Source of the DNA: Chloroflexota bacterium
GTDB lineage: Bacteria; Chloroflexota; Anaerolineae; Aggregatilineales; Phototrophicaceae
Length of the DNA: 64,000 bases
Direction: 5' to 3'
NCBI GenBank assembly: GCA_009841405.1
Contig: VXLV01000124.1
Location: 1-64,000 of the forward strand
The position numbers and the translations under genes were made by a program. This document shows positions 17,809 to 29,451 of this stretch, piece by piece. Under the pieces are notes generated by a model. That model had not been told where the DNA came from. It saw nothing but the letters and a program-made list of their open reading frames with translations, and ran no database searches. Numbering within the stretch: position 1 is the first letter of the stretch; each line of letters opens with the position of its first letter.

Positions 17809-17829
17809 ACAGCCGAGGCTGGTTCGCAA
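17801..17829 (-). promoter_or_regulatory. Promoter of the riboswitch-metB transcript
   Basis: On the minus strand: TTGCGA (17829-17824), 17-bp spacer, TATAGT (17806-17801). The start point would be near 17794, about 28 nt before the aptamer. Confidence 0.6.
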
Positions 17830-17907
17830 ATACCTGGCCTGGCTGAGCCGCCAGCAAAGAAGTGTGATATTCTTAATGAGTATCGGGCGTGGTTTGCGCC
17901 AAGAAAG

Positions 17908-19248
17908 ATGGAATCATTCAGCATGAGTTTTCCGACTGTAAATGAGACAGCGATTCGGGTACAAGGCGGGCGCGCGCTCTATGGTGAGATTGAAGTGCAG
18001 CGTGCCAAGAACGCGATCCTGGCAATGCTGGCGGCGTCAATTGTCGTTGAAGAGGGCGAGACCGTCTTGCATGATGTGCCGGACATCCAGGATGTTGAGC
18101 GGGCGCTCGAGCTGCTGCGCGCGGTAGGCGCCAGCGTCTATCACGACAAACTGACGAAAACCGTACGCATTGACGCGGCCGATGTAAACAGCGGGGTATT
18201 GCCGGAAGAAATCGCCGGGCGCTTCCGCGGATCGGTTCTTTTCCTGGCGCCGCTGCAGATTCGCCTTGGATACGTTGAGTTGCCGGGCAGCGGCGGCTGC
18301 GATATCGGCGCGCGAAAGATTGATTTTCACCATCGCGGCTTCGCCCGTCTTGGCGCCGACGTCCAGTATTTCGACGACGGGCGCACCGTCATTGAACTCG
18401 AAGGCGGGCGCTTCCGCGGCGCCATGCTTTATCTTGATCTGCCCAGCCACACGGGCACCGAGAACCTGATGCTGGCGGCCGCGCTGGCGGATGGCGAGAC
18501 CATTCTCGAAAACGCCTCCGTGGAACCGGAAGTGGTTGACTTCGGCAACTTCCTCAACAAGATGGGCGCCGACATTCGGGGTCTGGGCACATCTACCGTG
18601 TTCATTCGCGGAATGCGCAAGCTGCGCGCGGTCGACTATACGCCCATGCCCGACCGTCTGGTTGCCGGCACCATGATGATAGCTTGCGCAATTGCCGGCG
18701 GCGATGTCAGCTTGCGCAATATCGATCCTTCACATCTGCGCATCGTCAGCGCCAAGCTGGAGCAAATGGGCGCCGACATCAGCGCGGACGCGGACTCAAT
18801 TCGCGTGCGGCGCAATCGCCATCGGCGCCTGAATCCGATCAATATCCAGACCCACCCCTACCCCGGCTTCCCGACTGATTTGCAGCCCTGCATGGCGGCG
18901 CTGTCCACACTCGCGGACGGCACGAGTTATATCCGCGAACGCATATTTGACAACCGCTACGACTACGTTGAAGCGCTGCTGCAGATGGGCGCTGACATTT
19001 TGATCAGCCAAAGCGATGTCTGTATCATCAAGGGCGTCGAGCGCATCAGACCCGCGCGCGTCAGCGCTGACAACATCCGCTCCGGCGCGACTGTGCTGCT
19101 TGCGGCGCTTGCGGCGGACGGCGTCAGCGTAATCGACAATGTCTACCAGATTGATCGCGGCTACGAAGCCATAGACGAGTTATTGAGCGCTTTGGGCGCC
19201 GATGTCACGCGCATTGAAACCCAGTTGGCGCCGCAGCCGGTTTGGTAG
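17908..19248 (+). CDS. murA: UDP-N-acetylglucosamine 1-carboxyvinyltransferase
   Basis: 446 residues from ATG 17908 (ATG 17923 is also possible). MurA transfers enolpyruvate from PEP to UDP-GlcNAc, the first committed step of peptidoglycan synthesis, in the cytoplasm. The substrate-binding RAKNAIL (K34, N35) and the active-site cysteine C131 in GSGGCDIGARKIDF are present. The cysteine implies the normal fosfomycin-sensitive type. The frame is open back to 17707, but that part overlaps the antisense SAM riboswitch and lies upstream of the candidate promoter, so I exclude it. It converges with leuB. Confidence 0.9.
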   Translation: MESFSMSFPTVNETAIRVQGGRALYGEIEVQRAKNAILAMLAASIVVEEGETVLHDVPDIQDVERALELLRAVGASVYHDKLTKTVRIDAADVNSGVLPEEIAGRFRGSVLFLAPLQIRLGYVELPGSGGCDIGARKIDFHHRGFARLGADVQYFDDGRTVIELEGGRFRGAMLYLDLPSHTGTENLMLAAALADGETILENASVEPEVVDFGNFLNKMGADIRGLGTSTVFIRGMRKLRAVDYTPMPDRLVAGTMMIACAIAGGDVSLRNIDPSHLRIVSAKLEQMGADISADADSIRVRRNRHRRLNPINIQTHPYPGFPTDLQPCMAALSTLADGTSYIRERIFDNRYDYVEALLQMGADILISQSDVCIIKGVERIRPARVSADNIRSGATVLLAALAADGVSVIDNVYQIDRGYEAIDELLSALGADVTRIETQLAPQPVW

Positions 19249-19292
19249 CCGCGGTCAGGCAGCGCGGGCTCCTTTTAATGTTGCGAGCAGGC

Positions 19293-19316
19293 GGGCGACT
19301 CACCGAGTCGTCCCTA
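19293..19316. repeat. REP-like palindrome copy 1
   Basis: GGGCGACTCACCGAGTCGTCCC is an imperfect palindrome in the 118-bp convergent gap between murA and leuB. It matches the element at 22808-22829. It could act as a bidirectional transcription end or be a dispersed repeat. I see nothing else in the gap. Confidence 0.6.
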
Positions 19317-19366
19317 CCGATTTGGACGGGGAGCGGCTAGGGGTGGGTTAAGCTGCCCGCTGCCGC

Positions 19367-20428
19367 CTACAAGCGCTGAATCACGGCGGCCGCAAACTCG
19401 TCCGTTGAGACGCTCGCCTGGCCCGGGCTGGCGATATCAGCCGTCCGCAAGCCAGCGTCCAGGGCCGCGTCAATCGCGCTCTCGATCGCGCGCGCCTCGT
19501 CGTCCAAGCCCAGGCTGTAGCGCAGCAGCATGGCGGCGCTGAGAAACATGCCGACCGGGTTGGCTTTGCCTTGGCCGGCGATATCCGGCGCGGAGCCATG
19601 GACCGGTTCGTACAACCCAAATTGATCGGCGCGCAGCGAAGCCGACGGCAACATGCCCAGGCTGCCCGCCAAGACCGAGGCCTCGTCGCTCAAGATGTCG
19701 CCGAACATATTGCCCGCCACGATCACATCAAAGCTGCTCGGCCGCGTCAACAAGTGCATGGTCGCGGCATCGACGAGCAAGTGCTCCAGCTCAACATCAC
19801 TGTATTCTTCATGCACATCGACTATCGTGCGCCGCCACAAGCGCATGGTCGCCAGCACATTGGCTTTGTCGACCGAGCACAATGTCTTGCGGCGGCCTTG
19901 CGCCGCGCGAAAAGCGACGGCAGCCACCTGCTCGACTTCGGCGCGGCTATAGCTCATCGTATCGTATGAAGTATCGCCATCGCCTTGCTCTTGCCGTTCG
20001 CCAAAATAGATGCCGCTGACCAACTCCCGCACAAACAGAATATCGACATCTTGCAGCAGTTCAGCGCGCAGCGGCGCGTGTTCGACCAATGCCGGATAGG
20101 TCTTCACCGGGCGCAGATTGGCGAACAGACCGAAGCGCTGGCGCAGTTCCAGCAAGCCACGCTCCGGCTGCACAGTCGCTGTCGGGTCGGACCATTTCGG
20201 GCCACCGACCGCGCCCAACAGAATGGCATCGGCCTTCTCGCAAATCTCAATCGTCGCTGCGGGAAGCGGATCGCCCGTCGCGTCTATCGCGATTCCGCCG
20301 ATCAAGCCCTCCACAAATCTGAGGTCGTGACCATATTTCGCAGCGATTGCCGACAGAAGCTCAACCGACTTCGCTACGACTTCGGGCCCGATGCCGTCGC
20401 CGGGCAAGACTGCAATGGTCGCTTTCAT
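19367..20428 (-). CDS. leuB: 3-isopropylmalate dehydrogenase
   Basis: 353 residues, normal length. It oxidises and decarboxylates 3-isopropylmalate for leucine, and can also act on 3-methylmalate in the citramalate route to 2-oxobutyrate. Recognisable segments: IAVLPGDGIGPEVV at the N-terminus, LLGAVGGPKW, VRELVSGIYFGER, and the NAD/metal-binding PVHGSAPDIAGQGKANP. An AGAGG ribosome site precedes ATG 20428. It is the last gene of the ilv-leu operon, 72 bp after cimA, and so serves both branches encoded upstream. Confidence 0.95.
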   Translation of the reverse strand: MKATIAVLPGDGIGPEVVAKSVELLSAIAAKYGHDLRFVEGLIGGIAIDATGDPLPAATIEICEKADAILLGAVGGPKWSDPTATVQPERGLLELRQRFGLFANLRPVKTYPALVEHAPLRAELLQDVDILFVRELVSGIYFGERQEQGDGDTSYDTMSYSRAEVEQVAAVAFRAAQGRRKTLCSVDKANVLATMRLWRRTIVDVHEEYSDVELEHLLVDAATMHLLTRPSSFDVIVAGNMFGDILSDEASVLAGSLGMLPSASLRADQFGLYEPVHGSAPDIAGQGKANPVGMFLSAAMLLRYSLGLDDEARAIESAIDAALDAGLRTADIASPGQASVSTDEFAAAVIQRL

Positions 20429-20500
20429 TTTCGCCTCTTTCCATGTTAACAGCGGCGACAGAGCGCGGGCTGGTCGCCTGATTTCACGAACTGCGATATT

Positions 20501-22111
20501 TCACCTGTTGATGATCGCCGACAGTTGCGCTTCGCTCGCCTCGGCAACCGACAGGCCATACTCGACGCTGTCGACCAACGCCAGCCAACTGGCGCAGATG
20601 ATGTCCGTTCCGGCCCCGACCGTGCTCCAGCGTTCGCTGCCATTGTACGAGTCGATCAATACTCGCGTCATCGCGCCGGTGGCGTTCTCGCTGTCGAGGA
20701 TGCGCACCTTGTAATCCACCAACTGGATATCGCGGAGCGCGGGATATTTCGGCAGCAGCGCCTTGCGCAAGGCCAGGTCGAGCGCGTTTACGGGCCCGTT
20801 GCCTTCGGCCGCCGTATGCACGATATCGCCGTCGATATCCAGCTTGACCATCGCCTCGGCCAGCTGACCGCGGCCGCGCCGGTCTTCCACGATGACGGTA
20901 AAATCGAGCAGATTGAACAGCGGCTCATAAGCGGGGGAGGCGCGATGCAGGCGAACCGCCACCGAGGCCTCCGCGCCTTCAAACGAGAAGCCGCCGCTCT
21001 CCAGCTCTTTCACTTCGTTGAGCACCGACACGGCCTCGTCCGTCGAGACATTCAGCCCCAACTCCTCTGCCTTGCTCAGCAGATTGCCGCGGCCGGACAA
21101 GTCCGACACCAGGACGCGGGTCTCGTTCCCAACCAGTTCCGGCTCGATATGCTGGTAGCTGTCGACATTGCGGCGCATGGCCGCCACATGAATCCCGCCC
21201 TTATGCGCAAAGGCGCTCTTGCCGACATAGGGCAGATGCGTGTCCGGCGCCAGGTTCGCGATTTCGGCTACAGCGCGCGACAGATGCGTTAAGGTCGCCA
21301 AATTGCCGTCAGCGGCCAGACAGGGCACACCCATCTTGATGATGAGATCCGGGATGATGCTGCAGAGATTGGCGTTGCCACAGCGCTCGCCATAGCCGTT
21401 GATAGTGCCCTGCACGTGAACCGCCCCCGCCCGCACCGCGGCCAGCGAATTCGCCACAGCGACCTCGCCGTCGTTATGCGTATGAATGCCGAATTGAGCC
21501 TCGGGGAAGAGTTCATGCGCCCTGAAGACGAACTCCGCGATCTCCCAGGGCATTGAGCCGCCATTGGTATCGCAGAGTACGATGACGTCTGCGCCGCCCG
21601 CCGCGGCCGCCGCCAGCGTGTCGAAGCCATACTCCATATCCAGCTTGGCGCCATCGAAAAAATGCTCGGCATCGTAGATAACTTCTCTGCCCTGCCCCTT
21701 CAGGAAAGCCAGGCTGTCCTCGATCATCTTCAGGTTTTCGCCGGCGGTCGTTTGCAAGACATCCGTAACGTGAAGCATCGAGGTCTTGCCGACAACGGTC
21801 ACGACCGGCGTGTTCGCCGCCACCACCGCCTTGAGATTGGGATCGTCCTCCGGCGCGATGCCTTTGCGGCGCGTCGAACCGAAGGCAGCAATCTTCGAGT
21901 GGCGAAGCTCTAATTCCCGCACTTGGTCAAAGTACATCACATCTTTGGGGTTGGAGCCGGGCCAGCCGCCCTCGATATAGTCGACGCCCAAATCATCAAG
22001 CAGGCGCGTGATATGCAGCTTGTCCGCGACTGAAAGGGAGATCCCCTCGCGCTGGCTGCCGTCTCGCAGCGTGGTATCGTAGATCGCGACTTTCGCTCGA
22101 TTACTGGACAT
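20501..22111 (-). CDS. cimA: Citramalate synthase
   Basis: 536 residues from ATG 22111, which follows GGAGAGG. It condenses pyruvate with acetyl-CoA to (R)-citramalate, starting threonine-independent isoleucine synthesis. The HMGL-like TIM barrel begins VAIYDTTLRDGSQREGISL; LCDTNGGSMPWEI and FGIHTHNDGEVAVANSLAAV carry catalytic and metal residues. The C-terminal third is a LeuA-type regulatory domain. GGWPGSNPKD, in place of the LeuA sequence, is typical of CimA. The frame extends 50 codons upstream, but those overlap leuD and look spurious. LeuC/D/B in the same operon can process both citramalate and isopropylmalate. Confidence 0.9.
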   Translation of the reverse strand: MSSNRAKVAIYDTTLRDGSQREGISLSVADKLHITRLLDDLGVDYIEGGWPGSNPKDVMYFDQVRELELRHSKIAAFGSTRRKGIAPEDDPNLKAVVAANTPVVTVVGKTSMLHVTDVLQTTAGENLKMIEDSLAFLKGQGREVIYDAEHFFDGAKLDMEYGFDTLAAAAAGGADVIVLCDTNGGSMPWEIAEFVFRAHELFPEAQFGIHTHNDGEVAVANSLAAVRAGAVHVQGTINGYGERCGNANLCSIIPDLIIKMGVPCLAADGNLATLTHLSRAVAEIANLAPDTHLPYVGKSAFAHKGGIHVAAMRRNVDSYQHIEPELVGNETRVLVSDLSGRGNLLSKAEELGLNVSTDEAVSVLNEVKELESGGFSFEGAEASVAVRLHRASPAYEPLFNLLDFTVIVEDRRGRGQLAEAMVKLDIDGDIVHTAAEGNGPVNALDLALRKALLPKYPALRDIQLVDYKVRILDSENATGAMTRVLIDSYNGSERWSTVGAGTDIICASWLALVDSVEYGLSVAEASEAQLSAIINR

Positions 22112-22139
22112 CCCTGGCCTCTCCGGTCGCCGCAGCGCG

Positions 22140-22751
22140 TTACGCCGTGGTCGCGACGCGTGGCGGATTCGCCGACTCGAATGCGAGAACTTCATCGTCG
22201 AGCGCCAACAAGTAGCCGAGCTGGTCCACGCCGTTGAGCAAGCAATACTTGGCGAATCCATCCAGCGGAAAACCCAGGGCGCGCCCGTCCGGCAGGGTCA
22301 AAGTCTGCGTTTCTACGTCAACGCTGACGCTGGCGCTCGGGTCTTCTTCGGCCAGGCTGAACAGCTGCCGCTGCGTTTCCTCGTCGACAATGATCGGCAG
22401 CAAGCCGTTCTTCAGCGAATTATTGCGAAAGATATCGGCGAAGTCCGTGCTGATTACCGCCTTGAAGCCGGCCCCAAGCAACGCCCAGGGCGCGTGCTCG
22501 CGGGAGCTGCCGCAGCCGAAATTGTTGCCCGCGATCAATACTGACGCGCCGCGATACTCCGGCTGATTTAGAATGAACTCGGGATTGGGCGTCTCGCCGT
22601 CTTCCAGGTAGCGCCAGTCGCAGAAGGCGGCTTTGCCCAAGCCTTCCTTGTCCGTCACTTTGAGGAAGCGCGCCGGAATGATCTGATCGGTGTCAATATC
22701 GTTTACTGGAATGGCGACGATGCTGCCTTCAATGTGTCGCAGTTTGTCCAT
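22140..22751 (-). CDS. leuD: 3-isopropylmalate dehydratase small subunit
   Basis: 203 residues from ATG 22751, chosen for its strong GAGGAG ribosome site; the frame could extend 12 codons upstream. It is the swivelling domain that completes the LeuCD active site, isomerising 2- to 3-isopropylmalate. [12 protein letters not shown] near the N-terminus and [15 protein letters not shown] are the family signatures. It lies 77 bp after leuC, with a REP-like palindrome between them, and 28 bp before cimA. Confidence 0.95.
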   Translation of the reverse strand: MDKLRHIEGSIVAIPVNDIDTDQIIPARFLKVTDKEGLGKAAFCDWRYLEDGETPNPEFILNQPEYRGASVLIAGNNFGCGSSREHAPWALLGAGFKAVISTDFADIFRNNSLKNGLLPIIVDEETQRQLFSLAEEDPSASVSVDVETQTLTLPDGRALGFPLDGFAKYCLLNGVDQLGYLLALDDEVLAFESANPPRVATTA

Positions 22752-22807
22752 CGTGGTCTCCTCAAGCGGTAGAAGCGAATTATGCACGCACTAGAATGAC
22801 GGGCAGC

Positions 22808-22829
22808 GGGCGACTCGCCGAGTCGCCCC
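22808..22829. repeat. REP-like palindrome copy 2, at the leuC stop
   Basis: GGGCGACTCGCCGAGTCGCCCC is an almost perfect palindrome between leuC and leuD. Its right flank (CTAC) on the minus strand supplies the leuC TAG stop at 22831-22829. It matches copy 1 at 19293-19316. In the operon transcript it would form a hairpin just after leuC. Confidence 0.65.
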
Positions 22830-24271
22830 TACAGAGAAGAGGCGAGCATGGCGCGCGGATCCGTTACCGAACCGGCCACTGCCGATGCCGCGGCCGTCAG
22901 CGGGCTGGCCAGGAAAGTCCGGCCGCCCTTGCCCTGCCGCCCTTCAAAGTTGCGGTTGCTGGTCGATACAGCGTACTGGCCGGGTTCAAGCTGGTCGCCA
23001 TTCATAGCGATGCACATCGAGCAGCCGGCTTCGCGCCATTCAGCGCCCGCCGCGCGGAAGATCTCATGCAAGCCCTCGCTCTCCGCCTGCTTCTTCACCT
23101 GCTGCGAGCCCGGCACCACCATCATACGAACGGAATCGGCCACCTTGCGGCCTTGCATAAACTGCGCCGCCTGCCGCAGGTCCGTAATGCGCGAGTTGGT
23201 GCAGCTGCCGATGAAGACGACATCGATGGCTTGCCCCAGCAGATGCTGGCCGGGCCGCAGGTCCATATAGCTCAACGCCTTCTCCAGCGCGATCCGCTTG
23301 TTGACGTCGCGCTCGTCTTCCGGCGCAGGCACAGCCGCGTTGATGGGCATACCCATGCCGGGATTGGTGCCGTATGTGATCATCGGAATCAGTTCATCGG
23401 CGCGCAAGGTGATTTCCTGGTCGAATTCCGCGCCGTCATCGGTCGGCAGTTCCCGCCAGCTCGCGACCGCGGCCTCCCAGTCGGCGCCCTGCGGCGCATG
23501 CTCGCGGCCTTGAATATACTCAAATGTAGTCTCGTCCGGCGCAACCATGCCGGCGCGCGCGCCACCCTCGATCGACATATTGCAGACGGTCATCCGCCCT
23601 TCCATGCTCAGGCTGCGGATCGCTTCGCCGCGATATTCGAAGACATGACCGGTGCCGCCGCCGATGCCGATTCGCGCGATCACCGCCAGAATGATGTCCT
23701 TGGCGGTGACGCCTTCGCCCAGCCTGCCCTCTACATTGACCGCCATGGTCCTGGGGCGGTTTTGCAGCAGCGTCTGCGTCGCCAGGACGTGACCCACTTC
23801 GCTAGTGCCGATGCCGAACGCCAGCGCGCCAAACGCGCCGTGCGTGCTGGTGTGGCTGTCGCCGCAAACGATGGTCATGCCCGGCTGCGTCAGCCCCTTT
23901 TCCGGGCCGATCACATGCACGATGCCTTGATGCTCATCGCCCAGGGCGTACATCGGTATACCAAAGTCGGCACAGTTTTTCGTGAACGTGTCGAGCTGTT
24001 TGGCGGCCATCGCGTCCGCCACCGGTATGATGCCCAGTTCGTTTCTGGGCGTGGTCGGCGTGCTGTGGTCCATCGTGCCTATCGTTTGATCGGGACGGCG
24101 CACCTTCAAGCCGCGCTCGCGGATCATCGAAAACGCCTGCGGCGACGTCACCTCGTGCACGAGGTGCAAGTCGACATAAAGTACTGCCGGCGCGTCGTCG
24201 CTCTGCTCGCGCACGATATGCGCGTTCCAGACTTTTTCGAAAAGCGTGCGCCGCTTGCCATTCTGGGTCAT
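22829..24271 (-). CDS. leuC: 3-isopropylmalate dehydratase large subunit
   Basis: 480 residues from ATG 24271, with GAGGA seven nt upstream; a GTG one codon earlier is possible. It is an aconitase-family [4Fe-4S] enzyme. Cluster cysteines sit in [10 protein letters not shown] and in the later GCSMC segment; [14 protein letters not shown] is diagnostic. It pairs with LeuD and, in organisms with CimA, also converts citramalate. It lies 29 bp after leuA. The stop codon is contributed by an adjoining palindrome. Confidence 0.95.
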   Translation of the reverse strand: MTQNGKRRTLFEKVWNAHIVREQSDDAPAVLYVDLHLVHEVTSPQAFSMIRERGLKVRRPDQTIGTMDHSTPTTPRNELGIIPVADAMAAKQLDTFTKNCADFGIPMYALGDEHQGIVHVIGPEKGLTQPGMTIVCGDSHTSTHGAFGALAFGIGTSEVGHVLATQTLLQNRPRTMAVNVEGRLGEGVTAKDIILAVIARIGIGGGTGHVFEYRGEAIRSLSMEGRMTVCNMSIEGGARAGMVAPDETTFEYIQGREHAPQGADWEAAVASWRELPTDDGAEFDQEITLRADELIPMITYGTNPGMGMPINAAVPAPEDERDVNKRIALEKALSYMDLRPGQHLLGQAIDVVFIGSCTNSRITDLRQAAQFMQGRKVADSVRMMVVPGSQQVKKQAESEGLHEIFRAAGAEWREAGCSMCIAMNGDQLEPGQYAVSTSNRNFEGRQGKGGRTFLASPLTAAASAVAGSVTDPRAMLASSL

Positions 24272-24300
24272 CACAAATTCCTCATCACTGACCTATACGA

Positions 24301-25885
<1,585 letters not shown>

Positions 25886-25911
<26 letters not shown>

Positions 25912-25993
25912 TGGCAGGTTTTCCTTTATTTGATCGAATCAGATCGGGAATGCTGTACAACCGGCGCAAGCCAGTAAGACCATCCTCAGCCAT
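25886..25993 (-). CDS. Possible 35-codon ORF overlapping the leuA start
   Basis: ATG 25993 is preceded by AAGGGAGGCGACTGT, one of the best ribosome sites in the operon. The frame encodes 35 residues beginning MAEDGLTGLRRLYSIPDLI and ends inside leuA, spanning the leuA ribosome site. The first half has four Leu and two Ile. It may couple leuA translation to the preceding gene or act as a regulatory leader; it may also be chance. It fills most of the 140-bp ilvC-leuA gap. Confidence 0.4.
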
Positions 25994-26051
25994 ACAGTCG
26001 CCTCCCTTCGTCGATTCGTCTCGCGCGGCAAAGGCGCGATAGTCCTGCGCG

Positions 26052-27062
<1,011 letters not shown>

Positions 27063-27129
27063 CTAGCTTACCTCTCCTGAGTTGAGTGAATAGATGTTTT
27101 CGCGACCTGCTGCGCAGCCGCAATTCATG

Positions 27130-27717
27130 CTATACGATTCTCCCGTTGCCGCCGCGCGCTTTTTCAACGGCTTCAAGCAATTGACGGCGATTGATGAATG
27201 TCGTATCGTGGATGCGCGTGCCCCGCCCCATCGACACCACGCCGGTGCGAATCATCTCCACGATGCCGGTCGGGCGCACTTCCTCGATAAACTGTTCAAG
27301 GATCGTTTCCGTTCCCACCATTTCGATTATCGCAACCTCGGGCCCGACGTCTACGATGCGCGCCGGATAGCGGTCGCAGATTTCTGTGATGGTATTGCGC
27401 GAGTCCGCGTCGTCATTGCGCACTTTGATCAGCGCCAGGTCGCGCTCGATGTGCGGTTCATTGTCCAGTACGCGCACGTCAATCACGTTGACCAGCTTCT
27501 GCAGATTGGCGGCGATCTTCATGGCGTATTCGGGGCCCGCCACGACGCGAATGGTCATGCGCGAAATATGGGGCCGGTGCGTCCGGCCGACGGTGAGGCT
27601 ATCGATGTTGAAAGCGCGGCGGCGGAACATGCTCGCGATGCGATTCAGAACGCCGGGCTCATTCTCGACCAGCGCCACAACGGTCACTTTGTTTTCCGAC
27701 TTTGCTTCAGCCATCAT
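27130..27717 (-). CDS. ilvN: Acetolactate synthase regulatory subunit
   Basis: 195 residues. An N-terminal ACT domain (VVALVENEPGVLNRIASMFRR, about 12-80) binds valine or other branched-chain residues and controls the IlvB catalytic subunit. The ALS_ss C-terminal domain ends near residue 170. Its ATG overlaps the ilvB stop by four bases (ATGA), the usual arrangement for equal production. It is more similar to IlvH-type long regulatory subunits than to the short E. coli IlvN. Confidence 0.93.
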   Translation of the reverse strand: MMAEAKSENKVTVVALVENEPGVLNRIASMFRRRAFNIDSLTVGRTHRPHISRMTIRVVAGPEYAMKIAANLQKLVNVIDVRVLDNEPHIERDLALIKVRNDDADSRNTITEICDRYPARIVDVGPEVAIIEMVGTETILEQFIEEVRPTGIVEMIRTGVVSMGRGTRIHDTTFINRRQLLEAVEKARGGNGRIV

Positions 27718-29414
27718 AATTCTCCTGGTTTAGGCCGGCGCTTCATGTCGTGCAAATCCGCGCCGGCGGGCACCATCGGGTAAACCATCTCTTCTTTCTC
27801 GACCACGAATTCGATCAGCGTCGGGCCGTCGATGCCGCGCGCAAATTGCACGGCGTCTTCAATCTCCTCGCGCCGCGTTACGAGTCGATTGGGGATGTCG
27901 TAGGCATCGGCCAACTTGCAGAAATCGGGATTCACCATCGGCGTCGCCTGATAGCGCTTTTCGAAAAATAGCTCCTGCCACTGCCGCACCATACCCAGGA
28001 AGTTGTTATTGATGATAGCGATGTTGACGTTAATGTTTTCTTGCTTGGCGGTCGCTAATTCGCACAAGGTCATCTGGAAACCGCCATCGCCGACGATTGC
28101 CCAGATTTCTTCATCGGGCTTGCCGAACTTCGCGCCGATGGCCGCGGGAAAGCCGAAGCCCATCGTGCCCAGCCCGCCGCTGGTCAGCAAAGTCGCCGGC
28201 CGCTGATGCGGGTAGTACTGCGCCTCCAGCATCTGATGCTGGCCCACGTCGGTAACCGTGATGGCGTCGCCGCCGGTCAAGCGCCAGATATCGTTGATCA
28301 CTTGCGCTGTCAACAAGCGGCCCGGCGTCTCGTAATTCAGTATGTCGCGCTCGCTGGAATCTTCCAGCCAGTCGCGAATCTGGCGAATCCAGTCGGGATG
28401 GGACTTCTGTTGCAGTTTCGGCAGCAACTGCGTCAAGACCGTCTTCAAGTCGCCGGCGATGCCGACATCCGCCTTTACATTCTTGTTGAGTTCCGAGCGG
28501 TCGATATCGACATGAATTTTGCGCGCGTTTACAGCGTAGGTCTTCAAGTTGCCCGTGACGCGGTCATCAAAGCGCATGCCCAACGCGATGAGCAGATCGG
28601 CCTCTTGAATAGCCAAATTTGACGATGCTTCACCGTGCATGCCCATCATGCCAATCACCAGCGGATGATCCTCCGGCATGGCGCCCTTGCCCAACAGCGT
28701 CAGCGCGACCGGAATCTGCGCGCGCTCCGACAGCTCTCGCAGTTCATTCATCGCGCCTGACATCGTGATGCCATGCCCGGCAAGGATAATCGGGCGCTCC
28801 GCCTCGGCGATGAGCCGCAACGCGCCGTCAATCTCGTGCGTCCGCGCCGCCGACGGCGGATGATAGCCAGGCAGCACAATATCCGCTTCCGGATAAACGA
28901 ACTCGATTTCGGCATTCTGAACGTCTTTGGGCACATCAACCAGAACCGGGCCCGGCCGCCCGGTGCGCGCGATGTGGAAGGCCTCCTTCATGGTGTAGGC
29001 CAGCTCATTGACATCTGTCACCAGGTAGTTGTGCTTGGTGATCGGCAGGGTGACGCCGGTTACATCCGTCTCCTGAAATGCGTCGGAGCCAATCGCCGGG
29101 ATCGGCACCTGGCCAGTGATCGCCACCATGGCGGAAGAATCCATCATCGCCGTCGCCAGGCCGGTCACCAGATTGGTCGCGCCGGGGCCGCTGGTCGCGA
29201 TGCAAACGCCGACCTTGCCCGTAGCGCGGGCGTAACCGTCGGCCATGTGGGACGCGCCTTGTTCGTGGCGCACAAGGACGTGATGAATGCGGTCGTCATA
29301 TTTCGCCATCGCATCGTAGGTCGGCAAGATCGCGCCGCCCGGATAGCCAAACATGACATCAACGCCTTCCCGCAACAGGCATTCCATGATGATTTCCGAA
29401 CCTTTGAGTTTCAT
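27714..29414 (-). CDS. ilvB: Acetolactate synthase catalytic subunit
   Basis: 566 residues from ATG 29414, five nt after GGGAGG; a second ATG sits one codon earlier. This ThDP enzyme makes acetolactate or acetohydroxybutyrate. FGYPGGAILPTYDA and RHEQGASHMADGYARATGK contain the cofactor-activating glutamate; the ThDP-Mg motif is GDGGFQMTLCELATAKQENI with IINNNFLGMVRQWQ. It lies 37 bp after ilvE and overlaps ilvN by 4 bp. Confidence 0.95.
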   Translation of the reverse strand: MKLKGSEIIMECLLREGVDVMFGYPGGAILPTYDAMAKYDDRIHHVLVRHEQGASHMADGYARATGKVGVCIATSGPGATNLVTGLATAMMDSSAMVAITGQVPIPAIGSDAFQETDVTGVTLPITKHNYLVTDVNELAYTMKEAFHIARTGRPGPVLVDVPKDVQNAEIEFVYPEADIVLPGYHPPSAARTHEIDGALRLIAEAERPIILAGHGITMSGAMNELRELSERAQIPVALTLLGKGAMPEDHPLVIGMMGMHGEASSNLAIQEADLLIALGMRFDDRVTGNLKTYAVNARKIHVDIDRSELNKNVKADVGIAGDLKTVLTQLLPKLQQKSHPDWIRQIRDWLEDSSERDILNYETPGRLLTAQVINDIWRLTGGDAITVTDVGQHQMLEAQYYPHQRPATLLTSGGLGTMGFGFPAAIGAKFGKPDEEIWAIVGDGGFQMTLCELATAKQENINVNIAIINNNFLGMVRQWQELFFEKRYQATPMVNPDFCKLADAYDIPNRLVTRREEIEDAVQFARGIDGPTLIEFVVEKEEMVYPMVPAGADLHDMKRRPKPGEL

Positions 29415-29451
29415 CATCGCCTCCCGATTCTCGCGCCTCTGCTCTAGCTTG

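Noticed and set aside
17707..17907. 67-codon N-terminal extension of murA
   Set aside because: It overlaps the antisense SAM-I riboswitch, precedes the likely start of transcription and has no MurA homology.
27063..27128. 21-codon frame exactly filling the ilvN-ilvC gap (ATG 27128 to TAG abutting the ilvC ATG)
   Set aside because: Its fit is curious and GGGAG lies upstream, but it is short, has no amino-acid bias and contains the ilvC ribosome site; chance is likely without conservation data.
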